A stretch of DNA of 53,290 bases, taken from contig CADAFP010000026.1 of assembly GCA_902787185.1 (NCBI GenBank), forward strand, positions 1 through 53,290, in the 5' to 3' direction. How positions within the stretch are numbered: position 1 is the stretch's first letter; every line of letters begins with the position of its first letter. Made by a program: the position numbers and the translations under genes. A model generated the notes under the pieces. That model made no database searches and was not told the DNA's origin. It worked only from the letters and a program-made list of their open reading frames with translations. The DNA comes from an uncultured Bacteroidales bacterium (GTDB taxonomy: Bacteria > Bacteroidota > Bacteroidia > Bacteroidales > Muribaculaceae). Shown here one piece after another: positions 16,297 through 25,760 of this stretch.

Positions 16297-19200
16297 TTAT
16301 CCGCGCAGGATCAGGTCAATCACCATGTTGATGTCGCTGATGTTCACAACACCGTCCTCATTCACATCGGCGGCGGGGCTGTTGGAACCCTTCAGGATCA
16401 GGTCGATGATGACGTTGATGTCGGCGATGTTCACGCTGCCGTCACCGTTCACGTCACCCTTCAAGCCGGCTGCGATCACCTTGACAAGGCAGGTAGCGGT
16501 AATCTCGGGATTGATGCTCAGGGCAGCGGTGATGGTGGCCTCGCCAGCGGCTACGCCAGTGACAACACCGTTCTCGTCAACCGTGGCGATGGTCTCGTCG
16601 CTGCTGCTCCAGATGACGGCCTTGTTGCTCAGGTCCTCGGGCGCTACAGTGGCTACGATCTCTTGGGTCTCGCCAATCTTGACCTCGATGGCTTCCTCAT
16701 TCAAGGTGATGGTGGGGGTCACTACATCGAGCACGACCGTGCCGCAAACGCCATAGGACTCAACATTCTCAACGATATAGGTGATCTCGGTGGGCATGGT
16801 GCCGTCCTCGTTGGGCTTGGCCGAGATGCACTTGATACCGCTCTTGTGCAGCGGGTTCTCGGGATTCAGGGGCAAGCTGTTGGCAATGGCTTCGCCGTCG
16901 TTGGCGGGAGCGATGTAGCTCCAATAGACGTAATTGCCGTCACCGTTAATCTGGGCCACATTGGCAATTTCACCGCTGGCCTCGGCACCCTCGAGCTTGA
17001 TGGGTGAGGCGTCGATGAGTTCGCAGTCGGCGATGCGCAGGTTCTCATTGCCCTCAATGTCGGCACCGGTCTCCATGTTCTCAATCATGTTGAGCGCGAT
17101 GCGGTAGATACCGGGAACGCACTTGCTGATGGGGTCGTTCTGCACTTGCATGTACAGGTAGCCGTTCTCATCGTCGAGATAGAAGGTCTTGATGATAACG
17201 TTCTGGAACAGGGCCTTGAAGCTCTTGGGCTTGCCCACACCGGCCTGGCTGCCGGGATAGATGTCACTCTTGGTGAAGCGCAGCAGACACAGGCCGTTGA
17301 ACTTCTTGCTCATCCAGAAGATGCCGTGCTTGTCCAGCGTGAAGCCGCCAGTGATGGAGCCCCAGCTGATCTCGTCGTTGTAGTAGGGCAGCCACTGGTT
17401 ATCTACCAGGAAGGGCTGCGAACCGTACAGACCTGTGGTGTCGGCGTTGAGTTCGTGGATACCCACGTTGCGGTCACTGATGTAAATCTTGTTCTCGTTC
17501 TCGTCGATAGACATGGTGAACGGGTCCTCGCTGGGATTGCCACCCACATTGTTCAGCACGGTCACGCGGTAGAAGATGCCGTTGGTGTTGTTCACATAGA
17601 ACAGCTCACCGTCGCCCAGGGGCTGGTTGGGATCCTGATAGGTGAAGCGCTGGCCTGCTACGGCGACATACACGCGGTTCTTGTAGCTCTGCAGCGTGAA
17701 GGCGTGCTGACCTGCATTGAAGTTGGTGTTCACGATGTTGCCCATCTCATCCTTGTACATCAGGTCGCCGTTGGTTGTGGCAAAGTACAGGCCCTCGGGG
17801 CATCCAAGCGTGGCGCCTTCGCCCGAGATGGTCTCGTCGCCAACGATGTTCAGGTAACGCCACTGGTTGGCAGCCTTGAAGGCGTCAACCGAACTGGGGG
17901 CCACCTTGCAGATGACCTCGCCCTGGCCCTCGTTGAACACACCTGCTGCAAGGGCGGGAGGATTCACGTTGAGCACGCGCAGCGACTTGATGGTCACGGG
18001 AACCGAACCAGGCTCCATATAGTTGACGTTGGCGGGAATTTCCATCTCCTCCAGCATGGTGCAACCCTCAAAGCAGTTGCGCATCATGTTGGTGGCCGTG
18101 CTGGGCAGCGTCACGTGCTCGAGCTGCGTGCACTGGGCGCACAGGCCCTGAGGAATCTCGTTGCGGCCCTCGGCAATGACAATCACCTTGAGTGCCGAAC
18201 CGGCAAACAGGTTTTGGCCAACGGTGACATGAGCATCAAGCGTGTAGGTCTCGATGTCGCTGTAGGCGAAGCCGTAGTTACCGATATTGGTCAAGGCGGG
18301 CAGGTCAACGCTGGTAAATGGCGCGTAAGCCAGGCCGTAGTTGTCGATGCTGGTCACCGTGGGGTTGCTGTAGGTGGTGGCAAGGTTGCCCTCGTGGGCC
18401 GATACCAGCAGGCGGTTACCGGCGGCATTCAGCAGCACGCCATCGATGAGCTGGAAACTCGGATTGCCCTCAGCCAGGGTGATGTTGGCGAGGGTGGGGA
18501 TGGGGGCAAACGCTCCTTGGCCGATGCTGGTCACGCTGGCGGGGATGCTAACGCCCGTCAGGCGGGTGTTGGCAAACGCCTGGATGCCGATGGCGGTCAG
18601 GCTGCCGGGCAGCACGATGTCGCCTGCCAGCGGACTGTTCTCAAAGGCGCTCTGGCCAATCGAGGTCAACGCGCTGGGGAAGGTGAACGACGTCAAGCCC
18701 GTGTTGTAGAATGCGGTGATGCCGATGCTCGTCACCCCGTCACCCATGGTAGCGTAGCGCAGGTTGCGGCAACCGTTGAATGTGCTTTGCTCGATGGTGG
18801 TGACAGCAGCGGGAATGTCGATGCCGGTCAGCGATGAGCAGCCCATAAACACGCTACCGCCAATGCTGACCACCTTGTTGCCTTCCTCAAAGGTCACCGT
18901 CTCCAGTGCCGTGCAGCCCTGGAACGCGGTACTCTGGATGCTGTCGGTCTCGCCGCCAATAACCAGCGTTTTCAAGGCGCCCATGTTGTGGAATGGCTTC
19001 TCATTGTTGAGGTAAAGGTGAGCGTCAACCTTGCGGCCCATATAGATGTACTCGATGCTGTTGAGTGCCACGCGGGCATCGCTGTTGGCACCAAAGGCAT
19101 TGATCTTCATCTCAACGGGTGTCGGGCCGTCGGCGATGATGAGGCGCTTCAGGTTAGGACAGTTGGCAAACTCCTCGCTCACAGGCTTTTTCCAGCCAGC

Positions 19201-19659
19201 AACGATGGTAACCTGCTCAAGGCTGGAACAGCCGTTGAACACACCGCTGCCCACGCTTGTCGCTGTCTCGGGAATCGGGTCGTTAGTCAGGCTCGAACAC
19301 CCCTTGAAGCAGTTGCGGCCGATGGTGACACAGGTGGCGGGCAGCGAAATCGTCGTCACGTCCTTGCAGTCAACAAAGGCGTTTGTCGCCGTGGCAACCA
19401 CGGTATATTCCACGCCCTCATAGGTGACCTTCTCGGGAATCACGATGTCGCCGGTGTAGAACAACGTGTCGGCGGGCTGGTCGCCGCTCGCTTTGATGAT
19501 AGTGTACTTGGCAACGGTGGCGGTGCCGTCGGTCTTGGTCGTGTAGTTGATGCCGTCAACGGTGATGTTGGCTGCCTGTACCGCCGTCAGTGCGGCAAGG
19601 CATCCCGCTATCAGCAGCAGACGCCGCGACAATAGTCTTGTGGTAACTGATTTTTTCAT
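16297..19659 (-). CDS. Secreted BspA-like leucine-rich repeat protein with Ig-like and dockerin-like domains
   Basis: 1120 residues. Signal peptide (LLLIAGCLAALTAVQA). From about 60 to 600 there are many BspA/TpLRR repeats with FxGCSSL, IGxxAFxN and ITSIGxxAF motifs, typical of Bacteroidales and spirochaete surface adhesins. The middle (about 620-960) is a beta-propeller-like region with repeated strands (ENKIYISDRNVGIHEL, GFTLDKHGIFWMSKK). A Big_2 bacterial Ig domain follows (about 965-1045; VIWSSSDETIATVDENGVV). The C terminus is a two-repeat dockerin-like Ca-binding module (GDVNGDGSVNIADINVIIDLIL and DVNEDGVVNISDINMVIDLIL). Probably cell-surface or secreted, binding host or dietary ligands. 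Confidence 0.9.
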   Translation of the reverse strand: MKKSVTTRLLSRRLLLIAGCLAALTAVQAANITVDGINYTTKTDGTATVAKYTIIKASGDQPADTLFYTGDIVIPEKVTYEGVEYTVVATATNAFVDCKDVTTISLPATCVTIGRNCFKGCSSLTNDPIPETATSVGSGVFNGCSSLEQVTIVAGWKKPVSEEFANCPNLKRLIIADGPTPVEMKINAFGANSDARVALNSIEYIYMGRKVDAHLYLNNEKPFHNMGALKTLVIGGETDSIQSTAFQGCTALETVTFEEGNKVVSIGGSVFMGCSSLTGIDIPAAVTTIEQSTFNGCRNLRYATMGDGVTSIGITAFYNTGLTSFTFPSALTSIGQSAFENSPLAGDIVLPGSLTAIGIQAFANTRLTGVSIPASVTSIGQGAFAPIPTLANITLAEGNPSFQLIDGVLLNAAGNRLLVSAHEGNLATTYSNPTVTSIDNYGLAYAPFTSVDLPALTNIGNYGFAYSDIETYTLDAHVTVGQNLFAGSALKVIVIAEGRNEIPQGLCAQCTQLEHVTLPSTATNMMRNCFEGCTMLEEMEIPANVNYMEPGSVPVTIKSLRVLNVNPPALAAGVFNEGQGEVICKVAPSSVDAFKAANQWRYLNIVGDETISGEGATLGCPEGLYFATTNGDLMYKDEMGNIVNTNFNAGQHAFTLQSYKNRVYVAVAGQRFTYQDPNQPLGDGELFYVNNTNGIFYRVTVLNNVGGNPSEDPFTMSIDENENKIYISDRNVGIHELNADTTGLYGSQPFLVDNQWLPYYNDEISWGSITGGFTLDKHGIFWMSKKFNGLCLLRFTKSDIYPGSQAGVGKPKSFKALFQNVIIKTFYLDDENGYLYMQVQNDPISKCVPGIYRIALNMIENMETGADIEGNENLRIADCELIDASPIKLEGAEASGEIANVAQINGDGNYVYWSYIAPANDGEAIANSLPLNPENPLHKSGIKCISAKPNEDGTMPTEITYIVENVESYGVCGTVVLDVVTPTITLNEEAIEVKIGETQEIVATVAPEDLSNKAVIWSSSDETIATVDENGVVTGVAAGEATITAALSINPEITATCLVKVIAAGLKGDVNGDGSVNIADINVIIDLILKGSNSPAADVNEDGVVNISDINMVIDLILRG

Positions 19660-19709
19660 AAGCGTTTACTGTTATTGGTTATAAAAAATTGTTGTTCAGA
19701 TTAATTCGA

Positions 19710-19741
19710 CAAAAATAGCAAAAAAATGTACCAATCACAAA
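19710..19741 (-). promoter_or_regulatory. Promoter of LRR-protein gene
   Basis: Minus strand: TTTG (19741-19738), 20 nt, TATTTTTG (19717-19710). About 50 nt before the ATG. Confidence 0.6.
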
Positions 19742-19781
19742 AAAAATGAAAAAAAACTTTCCCCTCACTTCTCTACCACCC

Positions 19782-19886
19782 GCCGGGTCCCCTGTGCCGC
19801 GACTCAGTCGCGGCCATAATATCCCTCACCCGCTCACCCCAGCCCGTTGCCGGGTCCCCCGTGCCGCGACTCAGTCGCGGCCATAA
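19782..19886. repeat. Two REP-like palindromic repeats
   Basis: Two 38-bp copies (19782-19819 and 19849-19886) that differ at a single base. Each starts GCCGGGTCCCC and holds the palindrome CCGCGAC-TCA-GTCGCGG followed by CCATAA. They are 29 bp apart in the same orientation, between the LRR promoter and the HU terminator. Confidence 0.75.
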
Positions 19887-19910
19887 CAACACCCCCGCGG
19901 CTACGACACT

Positions 19911-19954
19911 AAAAAAAGTAACCTGCCGAACTCTCTCACGAGAATCGGCAGGTT
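19911..19954 (-). terminator. Terminator of HU gene
   Basis: AACCTGCCGA / TCGGCAGGTT with an inner TCTC/GAGA stem; on the minus strand it is followed by TACTTTTTTT. It lies 52 nt past the HU stop. Confidence 0.85.
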
Positions 19955-20006
19955 ATGAATCATAGTCAGGGCCCAAACGCCCTTGACTGTCGTGCAAGCA
20001 ATATGA

Positions 20007-20282
20007 TTACTTGTTCACCTTCTCAGCGAGCTCAGCACCGGCTTTGAACTTAACCACCTTCTTTGCGGGGATAACGATCTTGGCCTTGGTAGCGGGGTTG
20101 ATGCCTTCGCGAGCATCCTTCTTAACTACCTGGAAGGTACCGAAGCCGATCAGAGCGACTTTCTTTCCATCCTTCAAGGCGCAGCCCATCGAGCAGAGCA
20201 TAGCGTCGAGAGCAGCCTTGGCTTGAACCTTGGTGAGACCAGCCTTTTCAGCGATTGCTTGTACTAATTCAGTCTTGTTCAT
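20007..20282 (-). CDS. HU family DNA-binding protein
   Basis: 91 residues, full HU length. N-terminal helices MNKTELVQAIAEKAGLTKVQ and the beta-arm region with the conserved GFGTF, then GINPATKAKIVIPAKKVVKFKAG, which is the DNA-intercalating arm and the family signature. It bends and compacts the nucleoid. The start at 20282 gives the standard N terminus; the upstream frame overlaps the promoter. Strong consensus promoter and terminator fit a highly expressed gene. Divergent from the rhomboid pair. Confidence 0.96.
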   Translation of the reverse strand: MNKTELVQAIAEKAGLTKVQAKAALDAMLCSMGCALKDGKKVALIGFGTFQVVKKDAREGINPATKAKIVIPAKKVVKFKAGAELAEKVNK

Positions 20283-20342
20283 AGTGTAATTTTTTTTAAT
20301 AAAATTTGTTATGTGAATAAAATAAAAGTGTCGTTTCTCCCG

Positions 20343-20373
20343 CAAATATAAGTAAAACAACACGTTCACCAAA
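20343..20373 (-). promoter_or_regulatory. Promoter of HU gene
   Basis: Minus strand: TTTG (20373-20370), exactly 19 nt, TATATTTG (20350-20343). About 60 nt before the ATG. Confidence 0.8.
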
Positions 20374-20465
20374 AAAAATCGCAAAAAAAATGCTATTTTT
20401 CAGCGAAAAAACCGTTTTTTGGGGTTTTTTAGTAGCCAAAATACGCTAAATCGGTAGTTTTTAGT

Positions 20466-20473
20466 TACTTTTG
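20466..20473 (+). promoter_or_regulatory. -7 box of rhomboid operon
   Basis: TACTTTTGC, 34 nt before the first rhomboid ATG at 20508. The expected -33 position has no TTTG. Confidence 0.5.
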
Positions 20474-20507
20474 CACTGCTTTTAAAGACAATGTATCAAC
20501 ACTGAAT

Positions 20508-21257
20508 ATGCAATATACAAATCGTTCGTTTTTGGGTTCGATGCCGCCTGTGACTCGGCACCTACTCATTATCAATGTGCTCATGTATTTGGCGACCTTT
20601 GTTTTGCAACAAAGGGGCATCATGGACCTCAATAGTTGGCTCGGTCTCCACTTTTGGAAAGCAAGCGACTTCAACCCTTACCAGTTCTTCACCTATATGT
20701 TTATGCATGGTGGAGTGTGGCACCTGTTTGTTAATATGTTCTCGCTTTGGATGTTTGGTGCCCTTCTCGAGAGGGTGCTTGGCTCCAACCGTTTTTTGCT
20801 TTACTATATCGTCTGCGGTCTTGGGGCAGGCTTGGCTCAAGAGCTCATGTGGCAGTTCACCTGGCAAGACATCCTGGTGAGCCACGTGACAGGTCCGGCT
20901 GCAACCTCGGCCCAGGAAATCATCGAGGCCATCAACTCGGGACATGCGGCATTCACTATGGACGAGTTTTATAATTCTATGATCACCATCGGTGCCTCGG
21001 GTGCCGCATTTGGCATCTTGCTCGCCTTTGCCATGATATTCCCCGAAATGCCCATCTACATCATGTTCATTCCGGTCCCCGTCAAGGCCAAATGGGCGGT
21101 GCTGGGCTTTGGCGTTCTCGAGCTGTTCTTCGGCGTTACGGGGACCATGAGCGGAATAGCACACTATGCCCACATCGGAGGTATGATAGCGGGTATCTTC
21201 TTGATACTCTATTGGAAACATAACGGCACGCTCAGGAAAAGGTATGGCTCTTATTGA
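20508..21257 (+). CDS. Rhomboid family intramembrane serine protease (first of pair)
   Basis: 249 residues, six membrane helices. Key rhomboid features: MHGGVWHLFVNMFSLWMFG (the L1/TM2 H and N motif), GASGAAFGIL with the catalytic serine in TM4, and HYAHIGGMIAGIF with the catalytic histidine in TM6. It should cleave membrane proteins within or near their helices. An unusual loop of about 45 residues (QDILVSHVTGPAATSAQEI...) sits before TM4. Its 3' end overlaps the next rhomboid by 14 bp, implying coupled translation. Confidence 0.92.
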   Translation: MQYTNRSFLGSMPPVTRHLLIINVLMYLATFVLQQRGIMDLNSWLGLHFWKASDFNPYQFFTYMFMHGGVWHLFVNMFSLWMFGALLERVLGSNRFLLYYIVCGLGAGLAQELMWQFTWQDILVSHVTGPAATSAQEIIEAINSGHAAFTMDEFYNSMITIGASGAAFGILLAFAMIFPEMPIYIMFIPVPVKAKWAVLGFGVLELFFGVTGTMSGIAHYAHIGGMIAGIFLILYWKHNGTLRKRYGSY

Positions 21258-22191
21258 CGATATCAAGCGCACTTATTCGGGCAGTTCGATGCTGATGAGG
21301 ATTATCTTCATCAACATCGCCGTGTTTGTGTTGATACGTGTCTTGGCCTTAGGGTCCTGGATGGTCAGTGGAGATGCAACGTCACTGCTGCAGTGGGTAG
21401 CGGTGCCGGGTGACCTGTGGCTGCTGTTGAAGCGTCCCTGGACGCTGGTGACCTATATGTTCACCCATGCCGGCCTGTTGCACATCCTGTTCAACATGTT
21501 GTGGCTCTACTGGATGGGGCGCATCTTCATGGAATTTTTCTCCTCCAAGCACCTCACGGGACTGTATCTCCTGGGAGGGTGGGGTGGAGCAGCCCTTTAC
21601 CTGCTGGCAGCCATTCTGTTGCCGCGGTTGGCAGGTGGACCCGCTGGAATGTTGATCGGCTCATCGGCCGCGGTGATAGCCATTGTGGTGGCGGTAGCGG
21701 TCTATGTGCCTGATTACAAAATCGGACTCTTGTTCCTGGGTGAGGTGGCCATCAAGTGGGTGGCGATTGTCACAGTGGCTATCGCGGTGCTCAGCCTGGA
21801 TGGCATCAATTCAGGTGGCAATATCGCCCACATCGGCGGTGCCCTTGTCGGGGCATGGTTTGCCTTACGCATCAAGCAGGGACGGGACATCACCCGCCCG
21901 CTCAATGCGGCCATTGACGCTATCGTGGGACTGTTCAACGGCAGGTCTTGGTCGTTCCCTCGTGCCAATCACGGCAACTCCCGGCAGCAACAGTGGAGCA
22001 GGCCGTCGGGCAAGACATCAGGCAATCCGTCTGGGCAGCAATCCCGACCCGCTGCTCGCCCCAATCGCCCTGCCGATGAGGTGAGTGAGCAGGAGTTGGA
22101 TGCCATCCTCGACAAGATCAAGGCGGCTGGTTATGATGCCCTCACCGACGAGGAACGGGACAAACTCTTCAAGGTGTCAAGGCGCCGATAG
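21244..22191 (+). CDS. Rhomboid family intramembrane serine protease (second of pair)
   Basis: 315 residues: six helices, then a cytoplasmic tail of about 85 residues. FTHAGLLHILFNMLWLYWMG is the TM2 motif, IGSSAAVIAIV replaces the canonical GxSG with G-S-S-A but keeps the serine, and NIAHIGGALVGAWFA keeps the histidine. The tail is Q/S/R-rich (about 240-280), then has a helical end with EVSEQELDAILDKIKAAGYDALTDEE, a motif often seen after rhomboids in Bacteroidota. Probably active, though with a relaxed active-site loop. Overlaps the first rhomboid. Confidence 0.88.
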   Translation: MALIDDIKRTYSGSSMLMRIIFINIAVFVLIRVLALGSWMVSGDATSLLQWVAVPGDLWLLLKRPWTLVTYMFTHAGLLHILFNMLWLYWMGRIFMEFFSSKHLTGLYLLGGWGGAALYLLAAILLPRLAGGPAGMLIGSSAAVIAIVVAVAVYVPDYKIGLLFLGEVAIKWVAIVTVAIAVLSLDGINSGGNIAHIGGALVGAWFALRIKQGRDITRPLNAAIDAIVGLFNGRSWSFPRANHGNSRQQQWSRPSGKTSGNPSGQQSRPAARPNRPADEVSEQELDAILDKIKAAGYDALTDEERDKLFKVSRRR

Positions 22192-22278
22192 ACACTTGTT
22201 TTCACATTATTTATAATAAAAAAGATAGTTAAGCGTTAATTAATAGTATCGTATTTATCGTTAGGTATATGCGTTGAC

Positions 22279-23442
22279 ATGTCAAAAAAGGAAATTTATA
22301 AATACAGAAATCGGCCCAAGCTGTTCAGGACTTTCGACATCGTGATGACTGTCTTGGCGGTGCTGCTCGTGGCTTGTGCCTATGCGGGAATGGTGGATCC
22401 GAAGGATTTTTTTCTGGCACCATTCATGATGCTGGCTTTCATGCCCTTGCTGGTGCTCACGTTGATTATGCTGGTGGTCGCCCTGGTGGGCCGCAGGTTT
22501 TTGTCGGTGACGGTATTGCTCGTCGCCCTGGTTGCCACCTTGCCCATCAGCCACAAGTTCTTCCCCATCAACACGAGTGAGAACAATCCTGCCATGCCTG
22601 TCGATGAATCCTCGATGCTCAAGGTGATGACCTATAACGTGCTGGGATTCAACCACCATGAGTCGGCAACAAAGTCTCAGCCCTCCAAGACGATGAAGCT
22701 CATCCTGGACTCCGACCCCGATGTCGTGCTCATGCAGGAAGGCGGAGCAGGTGGCGTGGAGTGGGAAGAATTACCTTCGCTGGCTCCTTATCGCCGTCAG
22801 ATTGAAGCAAAGTACCCTTACCGCTATGAGAGCACCGAGGGCCTGAACATCTTGTCCAAATACCCGTTCACCACCGTGCCTTTGGGTAATCCGTCACAGG
22901 GGCGCTCGCCAATGGGCTATAATAGGAACCTGACCTCTCATCTCGCGAGGGCTTACGACCTGCAGTTGCCCAATGGTAAGCAACTCAGGCTCATCGACTT
23001 CAGACTACAGTCCTTCCACTTGAGTTTCGGCAAGAATATGAGCGTGAGGGTGTCGCCCGACGTCAAGCCGTCAGCCATAGAGCGCATGCGCCGCTCCTTT
23101 GCCCTGCGTGGCGACAATGCCGCTGCCCTGCGTCAGGAAATCGACAAGTCTCCCAAGAACGTCATCGTCTGCGGTGACATGAACGATGTTTCAACGTCCC
23201 ATGTCTATCGCCTCATTGCTGGCGATGACCTGCAGGACGCTTGGAGCAAGGTGGGCTTGGGATATGGCAACACCTACAACCGCCATGGCTTGTGTTACCG
23301 CATCGACCATGTCCTGTACCGCGGCGACTTGAGAGCCCTGCGTGCCAAGCGCATCAAGGGCGGAAGCAGTGACCATTATCCCTTGATGGTGACCTTTGAC
23401 ATCGATGTCACAAGTGAGACTGCAGATACCGAGCAAAAATAG
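22279..23442 (+). CDS. Membrane-anchored endonuclease/exonuclease/phosphatase (EEP) family protein
   Basis: 387 residues. Three N-terminal membrane helices (about 18-95), then an EEP catalytic domain outside. Conserved blocks: MTYNV, LMQE (metal-binding Glu), ILSKYP, DFRLQSFH, ICGDMND (Asp/Asn), YRIDHVLY and SSDHYPLMV (catalytic His). EEP enzymes hydrolyse phosphodiesters of nucleic acids, lipids or phosphoinositides; the substrate here is unknown. It follows the rhomboid pair by 87 bp on the same strand, and this HU/rhomboid/rhomboid/EEP grouping is familiar from Bacteroidales. Confidence 0.88.
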   Translation: MSKKEIYKYRNRPKLFRTFDIVMTVLAVLLVACAYAGMVDPKDFFLAPFMMLAFMPLLVLTLIMLVVALVGRRFLSVTVLLVALVATLPISHKFFPINTSENNPAMPVDESSMLKVMTYNVLGFNHHESATKSQPSKTMKLILDSDPDVVLMQEGGAGGVEWEELPSLAPYRRQIEAKYPYRYESTEGLNILSKYPFTTVPLGNPSQGRSPMGYNRNLTSHLARAYDLQLPNGKQLRLIDFRLQSFHLSFGKNMSVRVSPDVKPSAIERMRRSFALRGDNAAALRQEIDKSPKNVIVCGDMNDVSTSHVYRLIAGDDLQDAWSKVGLGYGNTYNRHGLCYRIDHVLYRGDLRALRAKRIKGGSSDHYPLMVTFDIDVTSETADTEQK

Positions 23443-23476
23443 TATTAACTAATTATAAATGAGTGATTTAATTATT

Positions 23477-25521
23477 ATGAAAAAAGTTTTATTCACTGTT
23501 CTTGCTCTGGCAGCCATCGTGCTGGTGAGCTGCAGCGAGAAAAAATCAACAACTGAGAACAATCCGTTTATGTCGGAGTATGAGAACGAGTACGGCATCC
23601 CGCCGTTTGACAAAATTACCTATGCTGACTACGAGCCCGCTGTTGAGGCTGGTATCCTGGAGCAGAACGCCGAGATTGATTCCATCATCAAGAACACGGC
23701 CGAGCCTAACTTCGAGAACACCATCCTGGCGCTGGACAACAGTGGCGAAATCCTGAGCAGGGTTTCGGGCGTGTTGTTTGCCCTGGGCGAGAGCGACAAT
23801 ACCAAGGAGATGCAGGCGCTCACCGAGAAGCTGTTGCCCAAGTTGACAGCACAGAGCGACGGCATGTACATGAACGACAGCCTCTTCGCCAAGGTGAAGG
23901 CCGTCTATGACAACGCCGACAAGCTGGGCATGGATCCCATCCAGAAGCGTCTCACCGAGAAGTATTACAAGAGATTTGTGCGCAACGGTGCCCTCTTGAC
24001 CGCTGCCCAGAAGGACTCCCTCAAGGAGATCAACCGCAAGTTGGGTGAGGTTAACCTCAAGTTCGGTAACAACATCCAGCATGACCTGAGCGAGTGCGTC
24101 TTCTTTGTCGAGAACAAGGATGAGCTCAAGGGCCTGCCCGAGACCATCATCGAGAACGCTGCCAAGCTCGCTGCCGATAAGGGCAAGAAGGGCCAGTGGG
24201 CATTCAATGCCATTGCTGCTACCCGCCTTCCCGTGCTGACCTATGCCGACAGCCGCGACCTGCGCCGTAAGATGTACGAGACCTACACCACCACCGCCAG
24301 CCACGGCGATGAGTTTGACAACAGCGAGAACATCCGCCAAATCCTGCTCCTGCGTCAGCAGAAGGCTAACCTGCTCGGTTTCAACACCTATGCCGACTAT
24401 GCCGTTGATCCCTATATGGCCAAGACTCCCAAGGCTGCCGAGGATCTGCTGATGCAACTCTGGCGCCCTGCCATCAAGAAGGTGGACGAGGAGGTTGCCG
24501 ACATGCAGAAGTATGCTGCTGCCCACGGCGACACCGCCCAGATCGAGGCTTGCGACTATTACTACTATGCCGAGAAGGTGAAGAAGGAGAAATTCAACTT
24601 CAGCGAGGATGACGTGCGTCCCTATTTCGCTCTCGACAGCGTGGTGAAGAACGGTATCTTCTTTGCCGCCAACAAGCTCTACGGCATCACCTTTGAGGAG
24701 ATGCCCGATGCTCCCAAGTACAACCCCGAGGTTAAGGTCTATGACGTGAAGGATGCCGAGGGCAAGCACCTCGCCGTCTTCATGACCGACTACCTGCCCC
24801 GTCCCGTCAAGAGCCCCGGATGCCCTCGGGCGACACCCCCTCGCTCCTCACCTGGGACGATGTTCAGACCGTCTTCCACGAGTTTGGTCACGCCCTCCAC
24901 GGCATGCTGACTCGCGTTCAGTATCGCGGCCTCGCCGGTACCAACACTGACCGTGACCTCGTCGAGATGCCCTCACAGATCAACGAGCACTGGGCATTTG
25001 AGCCCGAGGTGCTCAAGAGCTATGCCCGTCACTACAAGACTGGTGAGGTGATTCCTGACAGCCTCGTGAAGAAGCTCAATGAGAGCGCTCAGTTCAATAT
25101 GGGCTTTATGACCACCGAGCTCGTGGGTGCCGCCCTGATGGATATGTTCTGGCACAAGAAGGCCTGGACGCCCGAAGAGGTGAAGAACATCGATGTCAAG
25201 GCCTTTGAGCAGGAGGTGAAGAACCAGCTCAACATGCCCGCACTCGTCGAGTTCCGCTATCGCAGCCCCTACTTCAAGCACGTCTTCGCCAGTGACGAGT
25301 ATGCTTGCGGTTACTACACCTACCTGTGGGCACAGGTGCTCGAGGCCGACGGCTACCTCGCATTTGAGAAGGCCGGTTGCTTCGACAAGGCTACCGCCGA
25401 CCGCTATCGCATCAACATCCTTGAGGCCGGTGACACCGAGGATCCCATGGTACTCTATAAGAAGTTCCGTGGCCAGGCTCCCACCGTCGATGCCCTGCTC
25501 CGCAACCGCGGCCTCAAGTAA
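23477..25521 (+). pseudogene. M3 family oligopeptidase (Dcp-like), broken by deletion and frameshift
   Basis: Frame 1 runs from the lipoprotein signal (MKKVLFTVLALAAIVLVSC) at 23477 through about 440 residues of a Dcp/oligopeptidase A-type protein, ending sensibly at AVFMTDYLPRP near 24807. The rest of the protein continues in another frame from about 24820 (SGDTPSLLTWDDVQTVFHEFGHALHG) to the stop at 25521. HEFGH is the zinc site and is cut off from the start codon. The usual stretch between them (GGAWM...NVCN...KP, about 30 residues in Dcp) is missing. So roughly 90 bp was lost, in a number not divisible by three. It could be a real pseudogene or an assembly error; everything else in both halves is intact. 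Confidence 0.85.
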
Positions 25522-25572
25522 AACCAACTCCCGCACTGTAGAGGCGCACAATCCCGCGCCTCCCAACCCATT

Positions 25573-25617
25573 AAAATATCGGGACCTTGCTTGCAACGGC
25601 AAGGTCCCGATATTTTT
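25573..25617. terminator. Strong bidirectional terminator
   Basis: AAAATATCGGGACCTTGC / GCAAGGTCCCGATATTTT, 18 bp, 8-nt loop, T-run of seven on the plus strand. Closes the M3 gene and faces the convergent ATPase gene. Confidence 0.9.
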
Positions 25618-25662
25618 TTGACCGCTATTCACTCAGCTCTCAGGATGAAGCAGAATGAGCGT

Positions 25663-25760
25663 AGATGCCTAAAACAACAAGTTGTTCCTGTTGTTCAATG
25701 TTGTTCAAGTTGTTTGATAAGTTGCCTGATAAGTTGTTTGAGAATTAATGGTTGTTTGAT
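25663..25760. repeat. Degenerate GTTGTT-based repeat reaching into the ATPase 3' end
   Basis: About eight imperfect copies, 9-12 bp, of (A)AGTTGTT(C/T)(C/G)A-type units. The array covers the TAA stop (25745-25747) of the minus-strand ATPase and the codons for its last residues Asn-Asn-His (CAT, AAC, AAC read on the minus strand). Confidence 0.7.

Noticed and set aside
17146-18837. A 563-codon open frame antisense to the LRR gene
   Set aside because: It mirrors the repeats on the other strand (low-complexity Ala/Val/His/Gly), has no signal or motif, and the sense frame has clear BspA repeats.
21650-21690. Second rhomboid as an inactive pseudoprotease
   Set aside because: The GxSG motif is altered to GSSA, but both Ser and the late His (AHIGGA) remain, so inactivity is not supported.
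23546-24769. A 407-codon antisense frame opposite the M3 gene
   Set aside because: Same codon-bias shadow; the sense frame has a signal peptide and family motifs.
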